From: CF-161 sp035259145
Lineage (GTDB): Bacteria; Chloroflexota; Dormibacteria; Dormibacterales; Dormibacteraceae
Direction of reading: 5' to 3'
Assembly (NCBI GenBank): GCA_035259145.1
Contig: DATFWQ010000170.1
Span: 1 to 8,733 of the forward strand
DNA: 8,733 nucleotides
In this document: in pieces, positions 1 to 5,434 of the stretch
How positions within the stretch are numbered: the stretch's first letter is position 1
Layout: each line of letters starts with the position of its first letter
The notes under the pieces: model-generated
What the model was told of the DNA's origin: nothing
What the model saw: the letters and a program-made list of their open reading frames with translations, nothing else
Database searches by the model: none
Program-made: the position numbers and the translations under genes

Positions 1-836
1 CCGCTCACGTCTTTTCCGATCCGGTCGATCACCAGCACGTCGAGGTCGTCGAAGGGCATGCCCGGCATCAGCCGCCGTGCCTCGTCGAGCAGCTCAGCCT
101 CCCTCTCGTTGCCGATGTCTGACGCGCGCAGACCCTGCACCATCGCCGTCTGCTCGCGCTGGTTCTCTACAATCGCCAGCCCACCTACGAGCAGTCCACG
201 CTCGGCCAGGAGCCTCGCGCCGAGAGGAATCAGCTCCTTCAGCCCGGCGGGCCCGCGCGAATGCATGCAGCGCGCCCCCGCCTGCTTGCCCAGGCCGATG
301 GCGCACATCTTGGCCAGCCCCGACTCGACCTCGCCGCGAAAGCTGGTGTGTGGCTTCACGCGATTGACCACGAAGGCGGCTCCGGCATCGATCACGTGGC
401 GGTCGACGTGGAGCGGGATGCCGTCGACCTCGCCCAGCACCACCGTGTCCATCGTCGCCCGAATCAGCGAGCGGTCGATCCCGTAGCCGGCAAGCAGCTC
501 GGCCTGGCCCTCGGCTGTGGCGGCGCCGTGGCTGCCCATCGCGGGCACCACGAAGGGATCGAAGCCCAGGTCGCGAAGGGTTCCAAGCACCTCGCGCACG
601 ATGCGGCCGATGTCTGCGATCCCGCGACTTCCGACGCCTACCGCAACGTGGCGTGGCGTCACCCCGATCAGGGCGCTGCGGACTTCCTCGCGCACGGCCG
701 CCTCGACGTCGGCCAACACGGGTGGGTCCAACCGCTGCTGCACCAGCCCCACCTGGGGCGGCCGAATACCCTCGAGGAGCCGGCCGGCAAGGCGCTGCAG
801 GTCGGGCAGCAGCGGAGTCGGATCCAACCCGCCCAC
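1..836 (-). CDS. LarA-like (lactate racemase N-terminal domain, DUF2088) protein, 3' part cut by window edge
   Basis: The minus strand is open for 278 codons from a GTG at 836 to the left edge, so the C-terminus is missing. The protein resembles the LarA superfamily, nickel-pincer-nucleotide-dependent 2-hydroxyacid racemases and epimerases, in its DUF2088 branch. Landmarks are GVGSRGIADI (about 67-76), PAMGSHGAAT (98-107), VNRVKPHTSFRG (157-168), SGLAKM (172-177), GLGKQAGA (181-188) and a terminal IDRIGKDVSG. From memory of LarA, where Lys184 carries the cofactor and His200 binds nickel, K176 and H192 show the same 16-residue spacing. H103 and H163 could match the other histidines. The substrate is unknown. 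The GTG lies 5 bp after the hydrolase stop, so the two genes are probably co-transcribed and translationally coupled. No Shine-Dalgarno is seen. The cofactor-building genes larB, larC and larE are not in the window. The family call is firm; the activity is inferred. Confidence 0.85.
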   Translation of the reverse strand, partial: MGGLDPTPLLPDLQRLAGRLLEGIRPPQVGLVQQRLDPPVLADVEAAVREEVRSALIGVTPRHVAVGVGSRGIADIGRIVREVLGTLRDLGFDPFVVPAMGSHGAATAEGQAELLAGYGIDRSLIRATMDTVVLGEVDGIPLHVDRHVIDAGAAFVVNRVKPHTSFRGEVESGLAKMCAIGLGKQAGARCMHSRGPAGLKELIPLGARLLAERGLLVGGLAIVENQREQTAMVQGLRASDIGNEREAELLDEARRLMPGMPFDDLDVLVIDRIGKDVS

Positions 837-841
837 GGTTC

Positions 842-2131
842 TCAGGCCAGGGCGGCGCGCAGCTCCGCCATGTGTCTGCGCTGGTGATCGAGCATGAGCT
901 CCATCGCCCGATTCAGCCGCGTGCCGGCATATGGTCCGATGGCGGTCAGCGCCGCGAGGTCCGTGCCCATCAACGCGGCCTGTGCCTGCTCCGTGCCGCG
1001 CCGCATCTCCGCGGCCAGCTCGGTGGGCGTCTGCTCTTTGCGCCGCCTCAGCTGCGACGCGTTCCAGCGGGCCGAGTCGAACTCGCGGGCGCCGTCACCA
1101 GGGCCAGGCGACGGGGCGCCGATCACATTTGCCATCGCGGCCTGGGTGCTGGACAGGTGGGCCAGCACGTCCTTGGCGTCCCAGCCACCGTCGTCGCCCT
1201 GGGCCGGCCGCGCCCAATCGCCTCGCGGCAACCCGGCAAGCCCGGCCGCCTCGCGCGCCAGCGACCAGAAAGCCGCCGCGATCGCTGTGCGCTCCACGTC
1301 GCCGGCCAGCTCGGCCGGCCTGATCAGCGGGACGTCGTGGCGTGACTCGTACCAACGGACCTGTGCGTCCGGCCGGAGCTCCCGGACCTCTTCTACGGAT
1401 CGCCGTCGCCGCTCGACGAACTCCTGGGGAGCCCCGGGCCACACCTGTCCGGCCATCGCCAGCAGGATCGGGCCCTCCACGCCGGCGAACAGCAGCTCCG
1501 GCTCGAAGCCGTACAGGTTCCGAAGGATCTGCACGCGAACCTCGGCCGTCAGCGTCGGCGCCAGGCTGCCAGCCGGCGCCTCAGACAGCCCGGCCGAGAC
1601 GAATTCGCGCAGGTCGTCCCCCCACGCATCTCCGAGATCGTCGGCCTGGGCGGCGGCGGCCTCGTCCGAATCCCGGTAGGTCGGCAACGGCGGCTGCATT
1701 CGCTGCGCGGCTTCCTCCCAGGTCATGAAGCGGCTGAAGGACGCCGTCGGACCGTCGACGTTGACCAGGCCAGAAGCCAGCTCGGGGTGGGCGGCGGTAA
1801 GGGAAAGCGCGACAGCGGCGCCCCAGGAGTGTCCGGCTACGAGCGGCCGGCCGAGGCCAAGCTCCCGGATCACGTGGGCGGCGTCGGCGACCACATCGTC
1901 AAGCGCGTATCCCGTGGCGGGTCGGTCGGACAGGCCGTGGCTGCGCTGGTCGAGCGCGACGATGCGCCGAGCCGGCAGCAGCCGTGCCGTCCGCTCCCAG
2001 ACACGCGCATTGGAGCTGAGCCCGTGCAACAGGAAAAGGGCCGGCTCGGGCGGAGGGCTGATCAGGTCGCTGGGACGCCACTCCAGGTAGTGCAGGCGAA
2101 CGCCCGCGCGTTCGACCCAGCCCTCGTACAC
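842..2131 (-). CDS. Alpha/beta-hydrolase fused to a C-terminal DinB-like domain
   Basis: A 429-residue, two-domain soluble protein. Residues 1-285 are an alpha/beta-hydrolase: oxyanion loop LLHGLSS (34-40), DQRSHGLSD (61-69), nucleophile elbow GHSWGA with Ser102, and a late SRHDVPL with His265 as likely catalytic base. The usual acid after strand 7 is not obvious: that stretch reads AMAGQVWPG. Asp126 in VNVDGP, after strand 6, is a possible substitute, as in some haloalkane dehalogenases. Residues about 285-429 resemble the DinB/MDMPI-N four-helix fold. They begin GLPRGDWARP, followed by WDAKDVLAHL with His325, and end LDHQRRHMAEL with His416 and His420. These three histidines fit the metal triad of DinB-type, often thiol-dependent, enzymes. 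The GTG start at 2131 is the only plausible one in frame. It follows the permease stop by 57 bp with no recognisable gene or strong SD between. The substrate is unknown. Confidence 0.88.
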   Translation of the reverse strand: MYEGWVERAGVRLHYLEWRPSDLISPPPEPALFLLHGLSSNARVWERTARLLPARRIVALDQRSHGLSDRPATGYALDDVVADAAHVIRELGLGRPLVAGHSWGAAVALSLTAAHPELASGLVNVDGPTASFSRFMTWEEAAQRMQPPLPTYRDSDEAAAAQADDLGDAWGDDLREFVSAGLSEAPAGSLAPTLTAEVRVQILRNLYGFEPELLFAGVEGPILLAMAGQVWPGAPQEFVERRRRSVEEVRELRPDAQVRWYESRHDVPLIRPAELAGDVERTAIAAAFWSLAREAAGLAGLPRGDWARPAQGDDGGWDAKDVLAHLSSTQAAMANVIGAPSPGPGDGAREFDSARWNASQLRRRKEQTPTELAAEMRRGTEQAQAALMGTDLAALTAIGPYAGTRLNRAMELMLDHQRRHMAELRAALA

Positions 2132-2188
2132 GAGGCCATTGTATTCGGGCCCGTGCGCGGCGCGAACCCGACAACGCGAGCCCTGGCC

Positions 2189-3076
2189 TCAGCGCACACG
2201 CTGTGTGACGGCGACGCTCGCGATGACCGCGAGGGCGGCCATGACGGTCGGCACGCCGACGGTCTCTCCAAGCAGGATCGCGGACCACCCGAGCGTGAGG
2301 ACGGGCTGCGCCAGCTGCAGCTGCCCGATGCGGGCCGTCCCGCCGGCGGCCAGCGCCCGATACCAGGCGAACATGCCGAGGAACATGCTCACGAGCGACA
2401 CGTACGCGAAGCCGAGCCACGCCTCTGGCCCAGCCTCGCCGGCTCGCGGTGCGGCCAGGACCACAGGCGCCACCAGGAGGGGGGCCGTCAGGACCAGCGC
2501 CCAGGACATCGTCTGCCACGCGCCGAGCTCGTGAGTCAGCGCCGCGCCCTCGGCGTACGCCAGACCCGCCAGGGCGACCGCCGCCAGCACTACCAGGTCC
2601 CACGGCGACACGCCACCCGCACCCTGCGTCCAGGCGAAGAGCAGCACGCACACCGCCCCACCCGAGCACGCGAGCCAGAAGGTCCAGGCTGGTCGCTCGC
2701 CGGCTCTCAGTACTGCCATCACCGCGGTTGCAGCGGGCAGCAGACCGGTGATCACGGCGCTGTGGGCGGAGGTGAGGTGCTGCAGTGCAAAAGCCGACAG
2801 GACCGGAAACCCCACCACGGCTCCTGCGCCCACGGACGCCAGACGGAGCCACTGGCTGCCCCTGGGTCGAGGTTGTCGCGTGGCTGCGAGGCACAGTGCC
2901 GAGAGGCCAGCCGCGACCAGGGCCCTGCCGAGGGAGACGAAGATCGGCGCCAGGCCGTGAAGCGCGAGCTTGGTGGCCGGCAGAGTCAGGCTGAATGCGG
3001 CGACGCCAACCGCTCCGAGGAGGACCGCCTCGAGTTGCGGCGGCGACGCCGAGCCGACGGACGGCGAGCTCTGCAC
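2189..3076 (-). CDS. EamA/DMT-family membrane transporter
   Basis: A 295-residue integral membrane protein with about ten hydrophobic helices in two EamA repeats (roughly residues 15-140 and 155-292). Typical signs are the helix-2 region PIFVSLGRALVAA, the LTSAHSAVITGLLPAATAVM stretch, and the conserved Gly-Glu (270-271) in the second repeat, as in RhaT/YdcZ-like DMT permeases. Members export or import amino acids, purines, cofactors or other small metabolites; the substrate cannot be read from sequence. The GTG at 3076 is chosen because no other common start lies between it and an in-frame stop at 3110-3112, apart from a CTG at 3103. No Shine-Dalgarno is visible. The gene is divergent from a MocR regulator with 63 bp between them. 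MocR-DMT pairs are common, so the regulator probably controls this permease. The hydrolase fusion and LarA-like genes follow in the same direction. Confidence 0.92.
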   Translation of the reverse strand: MQSSPSVGSASPPQLEAVLLGAVGVAAFSLTLPATKLALHGLAPIFVSLGRALVAAGLSALCLAATRQPRPRGSQWLRLASVGAGAVVGFPVLSAFALQHLTSAHSAVITGLLPAATAVMAVLRAGERPAWTFWLACSGGAVCVLLFAWTQGAGGVSPWDLVVLAAVALAGLAYAEGAALTHELGAWQTMSWALVLTAPLLVAPVVLAAPRAGEAGPEAWLGFAYVSLVSMFLGMFAWYRALAAGGTARIGQLQLAQPVLTLGWSAILLGETVGVPTVMAALAVIASVAVTQRVR

Positions 3077-3098
3077 GCGAGGAAGGATGTCAGCATTT

Positions 3099-3139
3099 CT
3101 CAGTCCAATTCAAGATCCAATTGGCATAATTGGACTGAG
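3099..3139. promoter_or_regulatory. Candidate operator: perfect 12-bp inverted repeat between the permease and mocR
   Basis: The left arm CTCAGTCCAATT (3099-3110) is the exact reverse complement of the right arm AATTGGACTGAG (3128-3139), with a 17-bp spacer. The spacer holds an 8-bp palindrome, CCAATTGG (3117-3124), so TCCAATT/AATTGG half-sites recur across the element. It is a sharp AT-rich island in GC-rich DNA and fills most of the divergent intergenic region. Its right arm abuts the mocR ATG. The TTGGACT core resembles GGAC-containing motifs reported for MocR regulators such as TauR and PdxR. I infer it is bound by the adjacent regulator. Confidence 0.7.
3122..3130 (+). promoter_or_regulatory. 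Candidate extended -10 promoter of the MocR gene
   Basis: TGGCATAAT matches the extended -10 form TGnTATAAT at all but one base. No good -35 is seen 16-18 bp upstream, which an extended -10 can tolerate. A start about seven bases downstream would fall at 3137-3140, giving an almost leaderless message at the ATG at 3140 and explaining the missing Shine-Dalgarno. The motif sits inside the inverted repeat, so a bound repressor would block it. Confidence 0.4.
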
Positions 3140-4597
3140 ATGGCTCAGGACACCGCCGAAGGCGTCGAGCGGGTGCTCGGTCGGTGGCGCGCCCGGCAGG
3201 GCTCCCTGGCTGTCCGCCTGACCGGGGCGATCCGCGAGGCGATAGTGACCGGGGATCTGTGGTGGGGTCGGCGGCTGCCCGCGGAGCGATCCCTGGCGGT
3301 GACTCTGGGCGTCAGCCGCAGCACGGTCGTCGAAGCGTACGACCGGCTGCGCGGTGAGGGGTGGCTCGAGAGCCGCCGGGGCAGCGGCACTTTTGTCTCG
3401 GCGGCCGCGACGGCCGGCGGCGCCGCCCAGCAGAGCTCAAGCACGAACGCGATCTTCAACCGGATGATCGAACCTGCCGGCCCAATCGTCGATCTGAGCG
3501 TAGCCTCGCCCTCCGGCGACAGGGAGGTGCCGCAAGCCGCACGCGCTGGGGCTCAGGACCTCGAGCGATTCATGAGCAGCCCGGGCTACTTTCCAATGGG
3601 CCTGCCCGACCTGCGGCAGGCGATCGCGCGGCAGCTGGAAGCGTGGGGGCTGCCGACTATAGCCGATGAGGTCCTGGTGACCACCGGGTGCCAGCAGGCC
3701 ATCACTCTGGTGGCCGGCGCGTTCTTGCAGCCCGGCGAGGCTGCACTCATCGAGAGCCCCACATTCCCCGGTGCTCTGGACGCGCTTCGTGCGGCAGGAG
3801 CCCGCCTCGTATCAGCACCTCTGGGCCCCGAGGGTGTTACGGCCCCGCAGGTCCGCCACCTGCTCGCTCGGACGCAGGCCCGTCTCGCCTACTTCACCGC
3901 CACGTTCAACAACCCCACGGGTGCACTCGTACCCGCCGAAGAGCGACCGCGGCTGGCCCGTCTGGCCGGCGAATTCCAGGTCCCGCTGGTCGAGGACCAT
4001 GCCCTTGCCGACCTCTGGTTCGGCAGTCCTCCACCGCCACCGGTGGCCGCCCATACGGCGGGCGGACTGGTCATCACCGTCGGTTCGCTGAGCAAGCTGT
4101 TCTGGGGCGGGCTCCGGGTGGGCTGGGTGCGGGCGCCCAGGCACGTCATCGCTCGCCTGGCGGAGCGAAAGGTCGTCGCCGACATCGCCAGCCCCGTGCT
4201 GGACCAGCTCGTGGCAACGCGCCTGCTCACGCGCGCCGGCGAGGTCGCCAGGCGCCGGCGCCAGGAGCTTGGTGCGCGCCGTGACTTGCTCGCGAAGCTG
4301 CTGAGCGAGCTGCTGCCCGACTGGACGTGGCGGCTCCCCGAAGGAGGCGTCTGCCTCTGGGCCAGGCTGCCTCAGGGCGACGCGCGAGACTTTGTGACGG
4401 TGGCGCTCCGGCACGGGGTGGCGCTGGTGGCCGGGCCGCAGTTCGCGCCAGGCGAAGCGTGGGTCGACTACGTTCGCTTACCGTTCACGGCCGAGCCCGA
4501 CCAGCTTCATGAGGGCGCCCTGCGTATCGCCAACGCGTGGGGGCAGTTCCGGCCTGGCGTGGCAGGCCCGGCGTTCTACCAGCGGGCCGTGGTCTAA
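3140..4597 (+). CDS. MocR-type GntR regulator with PLP-dependent aminotransferase-like domain
   Basis: A 485-residue fusion regulator. Residues about 20-90 are a GntR winged helix: LPAERSLAVTLGVSRSTVVE is the helix-turn-helix, followed by the wing ending RRGSGTFVS. Residues about 110-480 are a fold-type I aminotransferase domain with its PLP-site residues present: Asn258 in NNPTGA, Asp286/Asp291 in EDHALAD, the Schiff-base lysine K319 in SLSKLFWGG, and Arg446 in DYVRLPF, equivalent to the carboxylate-binding arginine. It should therefore bind PLP and perhaps an amino-acid-like effector. The frame stays open far upstream, but that part only shadows the opposite-strand permease and hydrolase. 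The ATG at 3140 gives the normal family length and falls right after the inverted repeat. No SD is present; the message may be leaderless. It is divergent from an EamA permease, which argues for local control of that operon. Confidence 0.92.
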   Translation: MAQDTAEGVERVLGRWRARQGSLAVRLTGAIREAIVTGDLWWGRRLPAERSLAVTLGVSRSTVVEAYDRLRGEGWLESRRGSGTFVSAAATAGGAAQQSSSTNAIFNRMIEPAGPIVDLSVASPSGDREVPQAARAGAQDLERFMSSPGYFPMGLPDLRQAIARQLEAWGLPTIADEVLVTTGCQQAITLVAGAFLQPGEAALIESPTFPGALDALRAAGARLVSAPLGPEGVTAPQVRHLLARTQARLAYFTATFNNPTGALVPAEERPRLARLAGEFQVPLVEDHALADLWFGSPPPPPVAAHTAGGLVITVGSLSKLFWGGLRVGWVRAPRHVIARLAERKVVADIASPVLDQLVATRLLTRAGEVARRRRQELGARRDLLAKLLSELLPDWTWRLPEGGVCLWARLPQGDARDFVTVALRHGVALVAGPQFAPGEAWVDYVRLPFTAEPDQLHEGALRIANAWGQFRPGVAGPAFYQRAVV

Positions 4598-4646
4598 ACA
4601 AGGGGTGCGGCCGAAAAGCCCGTCCGGATCTTTGCGCCAAATCTCT

Positions 4647-4664
4647 CGGCCGGATTTCCGGCCG
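4647..4664. terminator. Short GC-rich hairpin between mocR and the SDR gene
   Basis: CGGCCGG (4647-4653) and CCGGCCG (4658-4664) form a perfect 7-bp stem with an ATTT loop, in the 81 bp between the regulator stop and the dehydrogenase start. There is no U-tract, so it is a weak candidate intrinsic terminator. It may instead reduce read-through or stabilise an mRNA end. Nothing else in this gap is recognisable. Confidence 0.3.
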
Positions 4665-4678
4665 CAGCCCACGCCGCC

Positions 4679-5434
4679 GTGACCACGCCGGCGCCGGCTG
4701 CACTGGTGACCGGCGGCTCGCGTGGGATCGGCGCTGCGACCGTCGTAGCCCTTGCGCGCCGCGGGCTCGACGTTGCCTTCACGTACCGCTCACGCAAGCG
4801 CCGGGGCGACGAGGTGGTGGCCGAAGCCTCCGAAACCGGACGTCGGGTCATCGCAATCGCCAGTGACATGACCGACCCGGAAGCCACGGCGCGGCTCATC
4901 AATGAGCTGCGCGGCTGGACCGAACGGGTGGACGTTCTCGTGCTCAATGCTTCCGGCGGTCTGGAGTCGGATATGGCTCCGGATCCCGACTATCCCATGA
5001 GGATCAATCGGGACGCCCAGGTCGCGTTCCTCCAGGCGGCGCGTCCACTGCTGGCCGACGGCGCCACGGTCGTGCTCGTGACGAGCCACTGGGCGCATCT
5101 GTACGGTGCCGTCGCGCAGTTTCCCGCCTATGAGCCGATCGCGCGGTCGAAGCACGCCGGCGAGCTGGCGTTGAGGGAGCTGGCTGCGGATGGCGGCCAT
5201 GGATTCCGCCTTCTGGTCGTCAGCGGCGACCTGGTGGAGGGCACCGTCACTCCCAAGCTGCTGGAGCGGGCGTCGAGAGGCGTCGCAGGCCGGCGCCGGC
5301 GGGAAGTCGGGGCGCTACCCAACGCCGCGGACATGGGCGAAGCGATCGCCACCGCAGCGCTCGACGCCTCGCTTCCCTCCGGCCACACGGTCGTGGTAGG
5401 TGGCTCGCTCGGCTCGCTGCCTCGCTGCTACTAA
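4679..5434 (+). CDS. Short-chain dehydrogenase/reductase (SDR), atypical active site
   Basis: A 251-residue Rossmann-fold protein of classical SDR length. The N-terminal cofactor motif TGGSRGIG (11-18) is intact. Arg37 after strand 2 (TYRSRKR) suggests NADP(H). LNASGG (89-94) replaces the usual NNAG, and Asn110, in INRDAQ, fits the catalytic Asn. Ser136 (VTSHW) fits the catalytic Ser. The usual YxxxK is not present: the segment reads AYEPIARSKHAGE, with Tyr151 seven residues before Lys158 and Ile154 at the expected Tyr position. The enzyme may use a shifted tyrosine or may have lost classical chemistry. The GTG at 4679 is chosen because the Rossmann motif follows at once; no SD is seen. The gene lies 81 bp after mocR on the same strand, and its TAA overlaps the stop of the convergent MFS gene. 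The substrate is unknown. Confidence 0.88.
   Translation: MTTPAPAALVTGGSRGIGAATVVALARRGLDVAFTYRSRKRRGDEVVAEASETGRRVIAIASDMTDPEATARLINELRGWTERVDVLVLNASGGLESDMAPDPDYPMRINRDAQVAFLQAARPLLADGATVVLVTSHWAHLYGAVAQFPAYEPIARSKHAGELALRELAADGGHGFRLLVVSGDLVEGTVTPKLLERASRGVAGRRRREVGALPNAADMGEAIATAALDASLPSGHTVVVGGSLGSLPRCY

Noticed and set aside
261..887. 208-codon plus-strand open frame near the left edge
   Set aside because: It is antisense to the LarA-like gene, whose conserved motifs run through the same region.
1899..2894. 331-codon minus-strand open frame across the permease-hydrolase junction
   Set aside because: The translation is Arg/Gly-rich and crosses two well-supported genes in another frame.
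3094..3096. ATG on the minus strand as an alternative permease start
   Set aside because: It is 20 bases from the GTG at 3076 and therefore out of frame with the permease; its own frame gives only a short Arg-rich peptide.
1787..3139. Long plus-strand open frame upstream of and in frame with the MocR regulator
   Set aside because: It lies opposite the hydrolase and permease genes, and its translation is low-complexity, rich in Arg, Gly and Gln. The conserved MocR domain starts only after the ATG at 3140. It is a high-GC shadow frame.
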